From Saccharomycopsis fibuligera x Saccharomycopsis cf. fibuligera (Eukaryota > Ascomycota > Saccharomycetes > Ascoideales > Saccharomycopsidaceae), in assembly GCA_001936135.1 (NCBI GenBank), contig CP012815.1, forward strand, positions 1 to 64,000: DNA of 64,000 bases, written 5' to 3'. The translations under genes were made by a program, and so were the position numbers. The first letter of the stretch is position 1. The number at the start of each line of letters is the position of its first letter. The notes under the pieces are model-generated. The model searched no databases, was not told where the DNA came from, and worked only from the letters and a program-made list of their open reading frames with translations. This document shows positions 12,301 through 20,073 of the stretch, piece after piece.

Positions 12301-13617
12301 TGGAAACGACAGTAGCTGGTAAAATGTCTCACAAATCGATTTTCCTGAGGTTTCCTCATAGCAGTTACTAGCAAAAACATCAAATATATGCTGCAAGCTA
12401 AACTTGTTTTGAAGCAAATTTGACAATGACGAAAAACATTTGTCAAATTCGGTATTTAGGTTGTTGAGATTCTGCTGTATATGCTGGCAGGAGATGATTG
12501 CATTGTTCACAGAGACTGTAGTTGAGTTGATCAAAACGCAGTCAAAAGCACGGACAACGGACTCTTCTGCCGAGATTCTTGAGTAAGCAGTTGACAAATA
12601 TTTGAATACCTTGCTATCCTCGGATGCATAGCTGTCGAAATCGTCATCATCGGCAAAACAAAATCTAATCAAGTTCTTTATGCTGTTAATAATCTTTCTT
12701 GATAACCAATGCTCTCTGTACCGACCAGGGTCACTGTGAGTTGGATCCATCAAGCTTGCGGCAAAGACAGCATTGAAAAAAGATGGTGCTTCTTTAACTA
12801 GAATGACTATTAGCTTTTTGAATTCACTTGGGTTTGAAACAGTGGCGTGGAATTGATCTAATAAAGCAGCTATTTTTCCAGGAGGATCAAGACGAATACA
12901 GTTAATCTCTTTGTGATTGGCAAGAGTTGAAACAAAATGAAAACAATATCTTCCCTGATCGGCTAAAGTACTCTTTTTCAAAAACCTGACTGAGCTTTCA
13001 AGGCCGGCAATACTTGAAGTTTGCACCGAGTATTGGTGATTGTCTAAATGGGCCATTCTGTGGAGATCTTGCATTACTTTTACACATTTATCTTTGAGGG
13101 AGCTTGCGTTCAGTAGGTTCAATACAGCCTTGGAGGCAGCATTCATTGATCTGGGGCCAAAGAACAATGTGTAGGCACTGTTAGTTGATCTGGGACCCAA
13201 TTCTTTGAACTCAAGCATATCAACCTTTGGTGGAAAGCCTGCATGGTTGACTGTGTGGACAATGAATAGTTTTTGACTGTTGGGTAAAGTTATCTGAATG
13301 GCTTTCAAAAACATCCACCCATTATTAGTGTATTTCTTTTTAGTGTACTCGTAATTGCCATCACTTTTCTCTCTAATCGAGATCAAAACTTCGCTTTTGC
13401 GGGTGAACTCTTTGGCATGTTGAATATCTGCAAAAAACACGGCCGATTCTCTTCTTAGTTGGCGTAAATTAAGTAACAGTGTACTGGATGTAATCTTGGA
13501 GCCAGCTTTGGACATAACAGTCTTATTTGCTGGGTCTAGTGCCAACTCATTGACTTTGTCCACCAATATCCCATCTATTACTTCGAAGCGACCATTATCT
13601 TCAGACTGAGTAATCAT
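9331..13617 (-). CDS. Subtelomeric RecQ-like DNA helicase with tyrosine-recombinase-like N-terminal region
   Basis: A 1428-residue protein with an ATG start at 13617 and transcription toward the presumed telomere. Helicase motifs are complete and in order: Walker A APTGFGKT (752-759), DEAH (845-848), SAT (877-879), the second RecA-like lobe with ILFFRYKN (943-950), and QAMGRCRKRG as motif VI (1029-1038). This pattern matches the telomere-linked RecQ-type helicases of fungi. Residues about 455-665 look like a tyrosine-recombinase fold: IGAYRFSEILNL (473-484, candidate box I Arg477), a K/R-rich strand YKKTKKTYPSVRF (508-520), FRIFRQVF (616-623, candidate box II Arg620) and GHHPSTKNSLYG (651-662, candidate His653 and Tyr661). 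The C-terminal third has two Cys/His-rich patches (1174-1205 and 1339-1351). Several CTG codons are used, unlike the conserved genes here. The frame is uninterrupted, so it may be active. The helicase call is firm; the recombinase reading is inference. Confidence 0.88.
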   Translation of the reverse strand: MITQSEDNGRFEVIDGILVDKVNELALDPANKTVMSKAGSKITSSTLLLNLRQLRRESAVFFADIQHAKEFTRKSEVLISIREKSDGNYEYTKKKYTNNGWMFLKAIQITLPNSQKLFIVHTVNHAGFPPKVDMLEFKELGPRSTNSAYTLFFGPRSMNAASKAVLNLLNASSLKDKCVKVMQDLHRMAHLDNHQYSVQTSSIAGLESSVRFLKKSTLADQGRYCFHFVSTLANHKEINCIRLDPPGKIAALLDQFHATVSNPSEFKKLIVILVKEAPSFFNAVFAASLMDPTHSDPGRYREHWLSRKIINSIKNLIRFCFADDDDFDSYASEDSKVFKYLSTAYSRISAEESVVRAFDCVLINSTTVSVNNAIISCQHIQQNLNNLNTEFDKCFSSLSNLLQNKFSLQHIFDVFASNCYEETSGKSICETFYQLLSFPGLFLKIWCTESATMALKLIDSLTAILAILAYIEIGAYRFSEILNLQFAGQERSIYFYPATKQLYVLAGYKKTKKTYPSVRFFSLDTSMKIVALIVALRPLYISCLLTVNPTLPLVSLDEDIFMESAFDDNLSDSSESGDAELSILLNTFYKTFLFPTKNGTLVSRKVASNLMSCCGFRIFRQVFSALNEQLMEDLDVETRETVRGILSTAEGHHPSTKNSLYGSTNNRGSLFGVHRMLSNQWLRLIGYQKIVEETKQEVKKQNFPIADDLDSISLVSAGKQLFGDDFAFRSVSQFQVTVDILYATTSCIAVNAPTGFGKTLCYQIPIHLYKDIATNFVITPYTALKVDVLNRVSASVPYSDNHAQLAGYNTIVGNFDVFNNAEFYNYLVNFPQFNPSKFLNLLIIDEAHLYTSEREFRNLPKDLSILKKIFRKIIFLSATMPETTLIELRKVFNIKSKVTTHRLITEVPTAHFAFYKQIQGSLDSAKDATLSIIEQSKDKRTIILFFRYKNTIPEFEEFFTKKNIDYTTITGDLSTEEKRTRIDLVREKDAAEEFNLIFATSILTVGVDFQNCYEVVFIEQLFDIATTIQAMGRCRKRGSIYFMPLQRNACKELDVIAVNDCIVGQVPKFYCLEHKCSDMCREGQRKRPAELEPCESLSSEWSDLDDSGYEDAPTVTQPTVSDTIESRKSEWIANIKRAAEKDLFSWAETEVPYGRALANHYSLISNAYKKRNYCGKCFRKSCPIKKCDFKQIIHFCLTMCYSHGCYPEEYSDACSYIAAVITQQLGDELLTFTMLYHTQLEKRKPQKLQKVTGWEPPYRKNLNKVYDYYVGYLKENLLDPFHTVVFKNLQIKWDKNIVTGREAIKQSFNSAKAANVHFMLYDNIMAEYLANVKWAKGRCFNCLMNHSIGTCESPKNQILLFIYYITMVAEEFHLVVETMFPILLDINCFDKMVKKLCERYHGIPLACYVLVWFSESVLDLEYDPSMGG

Positions 13618-13828
13618 GAATAAGCTTATGTATCTAGGTAAAAAGACTAAATCAGGTTAAAAACTAAAAAGTTCAGACAGGATAATCTGTAATTAAATAT
13701 TTAAAAAAAAGTTTACACCACAGAGTTATTTTTTTGGGTTTCATGACAAATAAAGAAAAGGAAAATACCAGAAAATTTACAAAAAATGCGAGTGAGCCGA
13801 GAAGGTGAGTGTGGGAAAAAATCCTACG

Positions 13829-14200
13829 GCTCAGCTACCAGAAACAGTGTGGTTCAGGGTGAGTAGTACATAATGCAGAAAATCACGGAATTTTGGTTTG
13901 GCCAAAAGTGAGGAAAAATACGGATTTGAGACAGTGCGGCCGTAGAGGAGTGCCGGTGAATTTTGGCGGAAGGAATTTAGAGGCTGCGCATGGTAGAGTG
14001 TGTTTGATTTGTATTGAGATGTATATAGTGTGGGTAGAGCTGGTAGAGCGTGTTTGATTTGTATTGACATGTATATAGTGTGGGTAGAGCCGAGGTTTGG
14101 CGTGGCACATAGTAAAGAAGGATTTTGGCGAGGAATCGGATTAGGGCCTAGAGTGAGAAAAGTGCGGTTGGGGGCCAAAGCGGGCAAGTAGGAAAAAAAG
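13829..14200. repeat. Purine-rich dispersed repeat, copy A
   Basis: It begins ggctcagctaccagaaacag, continues through gtacataatgcag and an attttggtttgg block, and ends in ggattttggcgaggaat followed by gaaaagtgcggttggggg. The same landmarks in the same order occur at 14675-15075. Copy A additionally contains a 50-bp tandem duplication (13991-14090). The family is not recognised; it may be a subtelomeric repeat. Purines dominate on the + strand, the opposite of the array left of the helicase. Confidence 0.75.
13991..14090. repeat. 50-bp tandem duplication (two copies)
   Basis: Units 13991-14040 and 14041-14090 both start tggtagag and end tgggtagagc. They differ at only about two positions, so the duplication is younger than the A/B repeat divergence around it. 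Confidence 0.9.
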
Positions 14201-14674
14201 GGCGAGTGAGTATAGTACATCGTCGCTTGATGCGTCAACTCGATAATCCAACAACTGTAAAGACTGTATCATTTTGTTGTAATTGAGTATAAGCCAAGCT
14301 AGTTTAATATTTTCAGCTGCAACCGGAACTCTAATTGGAGCAATAATATGAATAATTTTTCAGCAACGCCAATAAACATATTATTACAGATACCACCGAA
14401 AATTACTGGTCGATAGCCTACATTCTATTCTCTTATTTTTACTTGAGAAGGTATATATATTACGTGAACATTAGCCGCCTTGCCGGCAGCAAGATGATAG
14501 CAAGTAAGCAAACCGCATTGGTAATGATTGATGAAGCTTTCTGCTTATATAGTGTTCCCGCTGAGATAGATCTGGACATAGATGTTTGATTTCAAGTTAT
14601 CATGTATCAAATTATTACAGATAAGGTTGTTGTAGAGGAAGATAATACAATGACCGAACATGGCTAACACTACA

Positions 14675-15075
14675 GTTCAGCGGCGAGAAACACTGTGATT
14701 CAGCGCGGCTGGTACATAATGCAGCAAAAAAAAAAAAAAAAAAAAGGATTTTGGTTTGGAAAACTGTTAGTAAAGATACGGTTTAGGGCCAATACGACAG
14801 TATGTTGGCGGTGATTTGGGAGGTGATACTATGGAATCCTAGGGAGGAGCAGAGGACTAGAGAAAAGATTACAAGGGCAATGAGGTGCTTAGAGAACGAA
14901 TTTGAAAAGAAAAAGAGCAAAATGGAAGACAGAGTTGGTTGAGGAAGCCAGACAGCGGTGGTACCGGGGGACGCAGTAAAAAAGGATTTTGGCGAGGAAT
15001 TGGTTAAGGGCATAAAGTGACAAAAGTGCGGAGAAGGACCAAAGCGGTTTAGCAGTTAGATTCGCCAATGTAGCA
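14675..15075. repeat. Purine-rich dispersed repeat, copy B
   Basis: Partner of 13829-14200 in the same orientation. It carries agttcagcggcgagaaacac, gtacataatgcag, an A-run of about 21, ggattttggtttgg, and ggattttggcgaggaat then caaaagtgcgg. Overall similarity is patchy, so the copies are old. Confidence 0.75.
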
Positions 15076-15167
15076 TACTGTTGCATATCTAAGAGAACTA
15101 CATCACACTTTGATTGTAATTACTTTTCACAAAAATATTGTCAGATGTAGACTCATAAGTTGTAATA

Positions 15168-15675
15168 GATAAGGCGATTATAATCAAATGTCGTGTGTAT
15201 CTATAGATAAGAGTGAAAATTTCTGTGGCGCATTCGTGCCCATAGAAATAGAACATAACAGTTTTTCTAAGGAAGGCCGTCAGACGCGTTTTTCCGTTGG
15301 GAAAATCTCAATAGGGAGCCCTTGATGCCCTTCGATCAATTTAATTTCTTTTGTTTCTGGTGCTTCTTTTGTGTATGTGATCATTAATAGAGTAAAGTTG
15401 CAGATACAGTCATGATTACAATAATTGTCGGCTATCAGCACCTTCTTTAAGAGAATCAGGCCTCTTCTTTGCTGACAGGGCAAAGTGTATTGATTACAGT
15501 TGCGGTCTACTCTAGCACTACTGCCGAGCTCCGTCAGTTCTTGGGTTTCCTCGCTTGTGATTGGCCAACGCCTTGAGGAAGGTCGTTCCGCTCTTATCGA
15601 TCTGCGTCTGTCTGCATCGCTCCTTTATATAAAATATGCATAAGGATGCGATATGTTGCCGGTTGACGTCTTATC
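15168..15675. promoter_or_regulatory. Cluster of GATAAG-type sites upstream of the OPT gene
   Basis: GATAAG occurs at 15168-15173 and 15206-15211, and its complement CTTATC at 15593-15598 and 15670-15675. All are in the gene-free region upstream of the oligopeptide transporter, the last two within about 300 bp of its ATG. GATA factors (Gln3/Gat1 type for nitrogen, Sfu1 type for iron) bind this core in yeasts. Control by nitrogen supply is inferred from the transporter family. Confidence 0.5.
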
Positions 15676-15777
15676 GCAAGGCTAGCGCACTGATAAATAA
15701 ATGAACTACACAAAATAAAGAAATAATAGCCATTTAAAGTCTACTATGACCAAGGAGCCATAACCCCGAGTTTAGTA

Positions 15778-15886
15778 ATATATATATACTTCATTTTATC
15801 ACAAGTTAAAGATTAAACCAAATCACAATGGAATAGCTTCCAGCCTCAACAAACCTTGAATGACCGTCACGGTTACCTCAATATGA
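15778..15886 (+). promoter_or_regulatory. TATA box and two upstream ORFs before the OPT start
   Basis: A TATATATATA run at 15778-15789 lies about 95 bp before the ATG. Two tiny upstream ORFs follow: ATG GAA TAG at 15828-15836, and an eight-codon ORF at 15860-15886 (MTVTVTSI) whose TGA overlaps the main start in ATGA. Such an overlap would favour reinitiation or limit translation. Whether both ATGs lie inside the mRNA is not known. Confidence 0.5.
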
Positions 15887-18231
15887 AAAATCATTTCAGC
15901 AGCAATAGCTCAACTTTAGAAAGAAGCTCAAATTCCAGTAATAGTATGCATAAAGATGCCAAGAGAGAAAATATAGAGACCAAAATCAGCAAAGAGGATG
16001 TGGAGCTGGTTAGCGATGTGATTGCCGACGAAGTGCTACAGTATGGTCCCGACGAAATACTTGATGCAAGTGCTGATGATGCTCCATTACCGGAAGTCAG
16101 AGCAGTGGTACGTCCATACGATGACGACACATTACCAGTGAATACTTTCAGAGCTTGGTTTCTTGGTTTAATTTTTACTGTCGTGGGTGCTGGTGTTAAC
16201 CAGTTTTTTTCCATGAGATACCCAGGTATCACCATCACATCTTTAGTGGCTCAGTTGGTTTCTTATCCTTGTGGCCAATTTTTGGCTCATGTATTACCAA
16301 TATGGACTATAAGCCTTGGAAAGCTTGGCTCATTTCAACTTAACCCAGATAGATCATTCAATAAGAAAGAGCATACCATAATCACAATTATGGCTAACAT
16401 TTCTTTTACTAGCGCTTGGGCTACAGATGTTATTCAAGCCCAATATATCTATGGTATAAAAGCAACTGCTGGTTATCAAATCTTGATGGTGCTAACATGC
16501 CAGCTTTTTGGGCTAGGGATTGCTGGTTTAATGGATAATATTCTTGTTCATGACTCTCATAACTATTGGCCAAACACTTTGGCAAACGTTGCATTGTTTG
16601 AATCCTTGCATTCGAGAGTCAATCCAATCGCGGATGGCTGGAAAGTGTCTAGATTAAGATTTTTCCTTATTGCTTTCGTCGCTTCATTTGTTTACTATTT
16701 CTTCCCAGGCTTTATCTTCCAAGCGCTCGGATACTTTACTTGGATATGTTGGATTGTTCCTAACAATGTCGTGGTGAATCAAATTTTCGGTCAAGTGCAG
16801 GGGTTGGGCTTCTCCCCAATAACTTTTGACTGGTCTCAGATTAGTTATGCTAACGGTTCTCCCTTATTGATTCCTGTTTCTTCGCATTTCAACACAATTC
16901 TTGGCTGGTTTGTGTTTTTCGGTATTCTTCCATTGATTCTCTACTATAAGAACATTATGAATTTTGCTTATCTTCCGATTTCCTCGTCTTCCGTTTTTGA
17001 CAACACCGGAGCAGAATACAATGGGTTCAAAGTGCTTAATGCAGAAACCATGTCCTTGGATCTTGAACAGTACAAAAATTATTCTCCTCCATTTTTGGCC
17101 TCCACTTATGCAATTAGTTATGGTCTTTCATATGCAGTACTTTCTTCCTCTGTGTGTTACGTGGTTTTGTACCACGGCAAAAGTATTATCAAAGCATTCA
17201 GAAATGACCAACAAAAAGATGTTCATGTTAGAGCTATGGAAAAATACAAATCTGTGCCGAAATGGTGGTACTTTCTTATCACAATCGTGGTTTATGTTCT
17301 TACAATTGTTACCATGGAAGTTTATGACTCCAAATGGCCTGTTTGGGGTATCACTCTTGCTTTGCTCATGGTTATTGTATTTGTGCTTCCAGTGGGTATT
17401 GTTTATGCCAGAACCAATATCAATACTAATTGTATGACTACATTTGGTCAAATTATAGCTGGTTATGCAATGGACCCACCGAAACCAATCGTTTCATTAG
17501 CATGGAAATTTTACGCTTATACCGGCATTTCCCAAGCAATGGCATTTAGTCAAGATATGAAAATGAGTTATTATATGAAGATCCCAAAAAGAACTGTTTT
17601 TTGTTGTCAATTTATATCTTGTGTTATTGGCGCTTTAGTGCAAGTTGGAATTTTGATTTTCATGTTGAACAATGTTGATGATATTTGCCTGACCACTCAA
17701 AAGGACCATTTCACTTGTCCTCAAGGTAATACCAATTTTAGTGCTTCTATTATTTGGGGATTAGTAGGTCCAAAGAGATTGATCTCTAGTGGTAAGATTT
17801 ACTCTGGTTTCCTTCATCTTTTCTGGATTGGACCTGTATTAGTGATAGCTACCTGGTTATTGCAACGGAAATACCCAAGCAATAAATTGTTGAATAACAT
17901 TAATTGGGTGGTCTTTTTTGGCGCAACTGGTAACTATCCACCAGCTACAGGCATTAACTATACTTCTGCATTTATGGCCGGTTTAGCTTTCAACTACTTT
18001 ATCAAGGAACGCTGGGGTAAATGGTGGTTGAAATATAACTTTGTTTTATCTTGTGCTTTGGACGTTGGTGTTGCATTATCTGGTATTATTATTTTTTTCT
18101 GCATTAGTTTCCCGGGTGCCAGTTTGAGTTGGTGGGGTAACAATGTTTTCAACGAAACAGCTGATGGTAAAGGAATATCATATCTTTCCATTCCAGCAAA
18201 AGGGTATTTTGGTCCAGATAGCTGGTCATAA
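15883..18231 (+). CDS. OPT-family oligopeptide transporter
   Basis: A 782-residue polytopic membrane protein taken from the first in-frame ATG (15883); the frame is open further upstream but only through a TTG. After a Ser/Asn-rich, acidic cytosolic N terminus comes the family signature of fungal OPT (Isp4-like) proton-coupled oligopeptide or glutathione importers: PEVRAVVRPYDD followed by LPVNTFRAWFLG, then many hydrophobic segments. Further hallmarks are SYPCGQFLA, WSQISYANGSPLL, TCPQGNTNFSASIIWG with preceding cysteines, and NYPPATGINY near the end. Length and motif order are normal and the frame is intact. It sits between the subtelomeric repeats and the haem-uptake pair and converges on the CFEM gene. 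Several OPT paralogues exist in Candida relatives, so the exact orthologue and substrate cannot be named. A CTG codon lies in ICLTTQKD, where Ser would fit the family as well as Leu. Confidence 0.93.
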   Translation: MKNHFSSNSSTLERSSNSSNSMHKDAKRENIETKISKEDVELVSDVIADEVLQYGPDEILDASADDAPLPEVRAVVRPYDDDTLPVNTFRAWFLGLIFTVVGAGVNQFFSMRYPGITITSLVAQLVSYPCGQFLAHVLPIWTISLGKLGSFQLNPDRSFNKKEHTIITIMANISFTSAWATDVIQAQYIYGIKATAGYQILMVLTCQLFGLGIAGLMDNILVHDSHNYWPNTLANVALFESLHSRVNPIADGWKVSRLRFFLIAFVASFVYYFFPGFIFQALGYFTWICWIVPNNVVVNQIFGQVQGLGFSPITFDWSQISYANGSPLLIPVSSHFNTILGWFVFFGILPLILYYKNIMNFAYLPISSSSVFDNTGAEYNGFKVLNAETMSLDLEQYKNYSPPFLASTYAISYGLSYAVLSSSVCYVVLYHGKSIIKAFRNDQQKDVHVRAMEKYKSVPKWWYFLITIVVYVLTIVTMEVYDSKWPVWGITLALLMVIVFVLPVGIVYARTNINTNCMTTFGQIIAGYAMDPPKPIVSLAWKFYAYTGISQAMAFSQDMKMSYYMKIPKRTVFCCQFISCVIGALVQVGILIFMLNNVDDICLTTQKDHFTCPQGNTNFSASIIWGLVGPKRLISSGKIYSGFLHLFWIGPVLVIATWLLQRKYPSNKLLNNINWVVFFGATGNYPPATGINYTSAFMAGLAFNYFIKERWGKWWLKYNFVLSCALDVGVALSGIIIFFCISFPGASLSWWGNNVFNETADGKGISYLSIPAKGYFGPDSWS

Positions 18232-18690
18232 AAGCTGTTTTTTATTATCTTTTTGTATAATTTGTATAATTTGTTCTCTTTTAGTTTTTTTTCTTCTGTT
18301 TAATTTTTATGTTATTTTTTTTTCATTTTCCGCACGTTTTCTTCCCTTTTCATTCCTTTTCTGAACTGCATCAAGTTATATACTATATAATTACTTGTAT
18401 TCCAGTACACGGTGAACTCATTTATTAATTCTATTCTAATAAGCCATAGTTTATGATGAAAGTTAATGAATTTGCCTTGTTATTCTTTTGCCCTCAGAAT
18501 AGTTGCCTGTTCTTTTTTTCTTTCAACTTTTGTAAAATAAAATAAAATAAAATAAAATAAAACCTCTTCTTTTAGACAGTATGTAATTATATACAACCCA
18601 AAATTTGATACATTTTACAAGACAGCACATTGTCTTATACTTTTAAAATACATAGTTTTGTAAGGTAGTAAAAATGTCAGTTAAAATGGG
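18232..18690. other. Convergent 3' intergenic between OPT and CFEM genes
   Basis: A T-rich stretch followed by a short AAAAT pentanucleotide repeat near 18534-18562. It is expected to hold both 3' UTRs. No gene is seen. Confidence 0.6.
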
Positions 18691-19329
18691 TTAAAGTAAA
18701 GGTAGAATGTAAATCATCACAATTGCAAGAAGACTAGAAGTGCAAATAATAGCTCCAGAGCTATCACTTTTAGTAGACTCTGCAGTAGTTGACTCTGTAC
18801 TTGCGGATGAGGAGTTAGAACCACTGATTTTAGAGTTTGAGGTACTAGATCCTGCTAAAGCAGTAGAGGTAGCAGCAGAATTTGTGACAGCAATAGTTGA
18901 TGAAGTTGTGAGTGTTGATGAAGCTTCAGTAGAGGTTACTGATCCTTCTTTTTCTTCTGCCACTGTTAAAGCTGTCGAAGCCGAAGCTGGAATCATCCAA
19001 GTTTTTGCACCCACTGAAGAACATAACGATTTGGCTAAAGATGTGGCTGAATCAATATCTGTTCCTGAACAAGATTCAGCAAAACATTCCGCAACTTCTC
19101 CTGACCATTGAGGCATTACACAAAAGCATCCAGTATCCCAATATGGACATGGCGTGTTACCAGTGTCGAATTGTACACATGATTGTGCACAACTTGGTAG
19201 CTTTGCGTAAATTGGATCAGCAAACCCATTGATAGAAGCAGTTTTTGAAACAGAAGGGTATGTGTCCCAGTTACTTGCCATGGCAATTGTACTGAGAAAA
19301 AGAACAGAAAAAGTAGTTTGAAGGAGCAT
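18691..19329 (-). CDS. PGA7: CFEM-domain GPI-anchored haem-binding protein (Rbt5/Pga7 type)
   Basis: A 212-residue secreted protein. The ATG at 19329 is chosen because the frame upstream begins only with TTG and because it puts the hydrophobic signal MLLQTTFSVLFLSTIAMA first. The CFEM domain (about 24-105) has eight cysteines (47, 51, 61, 68, 70, 82, 87, 103). It includes ASINGFADPIY and CPYWDTGCFC; Asp65 there is the axial haem ligand position in Rbt5/Csa2-type haemophores. A Ser/Thr-rich stalk follows and then a C-terminal hydrophobic tail, the pattern of a GPI-anchored wall or membrane protein. It is divergent from an FRP1-type gene, which is the arrangement of PGA7 and FRP1 in C. albicans, so a role in passing haem inward is likely. 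The name PGA7 rests on this context; Rbt5 or another family member is possible. Confidence 0.92.
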   Translation of the reverse strand: MLLQTTFSVLFLSTIAMASNWDTYPSVSKTASINGFADPIYAKLPSCAQSCVQFDTGNTPCPYWDTGCFCVMPQWSGEVAECFAESCSGTDIDSATSLAKSLCSSVGAKTWMIPASASTALTVAEEKEGSVTSTEASSTLTTSSTIAVTNSAATSTALAGSSTSNSKISGSNSSSASTESTTAESTKSDSSGAIICTSSLLAIVMIYILPLL

Positions 19330-20073
19330 CTTTTTTGCTGAAATGAGTTTATAATGTGTTGATAAGGTAAACAATATAGAACCTATTAAATAAATTAAAA
19401 GAAAAAAAACTTAATAAATTTGAAGTTTTTCTTCATTTTAAAAAAGCTTCTTTGTTCTATCTGAAGAGATTATGTAAAACAAAATTAATTCTCTGGGGGC
19501 TCAGTAGAACAGTTCTCACTATTTGCTTATTAATAATTAGTATGGCGCCATTTCTCTTAACCTCACCTGAATAAATTGGTACTTTTTCAGGGGTGTAAAA
19601 AAACTTAGAGAAAAAAAAAGCCTAGCATATGCAAACACTTCTATCATAATCGGCGAATGTCCACATTTTCAATTCTAGTAATGACGACTCAAAAGATGGA
19701 AAAGATAAAGACGTGCATTTTTTCCAAAAATAAAAAAAAAGGGTAAAACAAAAAAAACTTTTGCGCTAAAACTTTATGCATTTTATGCGCGTTTTTTAGA
19801 TTGCATGACATGCTGCAGTTTTACTGCAGTAAAATAATTTAGTTTCGATTTTTTTACGCAATGCAGCTTCAACGGTACATATCTTTCTTGCAGTCTTCGT
19901 CGCCTTCTTTAATGAAGTTATTCAAAAACGCTTCGCTCAATTTTTTTGAAGAACAAAGATTAAATTTTTTGCTTTGATGAATTAACAAAACATTCTTGTT
20001 TTCACTGCTTTGCCTGAGGAAAAATCAGCAGCATATCTTCTTCTTCCACAGCATACCTAGCCCAAAATAAAAA
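19330..20073. promoter_or_regulatory. Shared divergent promoter of the CFEM and FRP1-type genes
   Basis: 744 bp separate the two start codons. The region contains an AGATAA GATA-type core at 19703-19708 and a perfect 16-bp palindrome TTTTACTGCAGTAAAA at 19819-19834, with a further CTGCAG at 19813-19818. Co-regulation by iron is expected from the gene pair but not proven by these sites. Confidence 0.6.

Larger units (their letters stand above)
13618..15820. other. Gene-free stretch: helicase promoter side, repeats and OPT upstream region
   Basis: This region holds the 5' side of the helicase gene, two diverged purine-rich repeats (13829-14200 and 14675-15075) and the upstream region of the oligopeptide transporter. 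The short minus-strand open frames at 13831-14238, 14783-15086 and 15280-15483 mirror the repeats or are isolated and show no family features. Confidence 0.6.

Noticed and set aside
13829-15075. Solo terminal repeats of an LTR-type element
   Set aside because: Two similar repeats are present, but no consistent TG...CA ends, target duplication or internal element could be recognised, so no fossil element is called.
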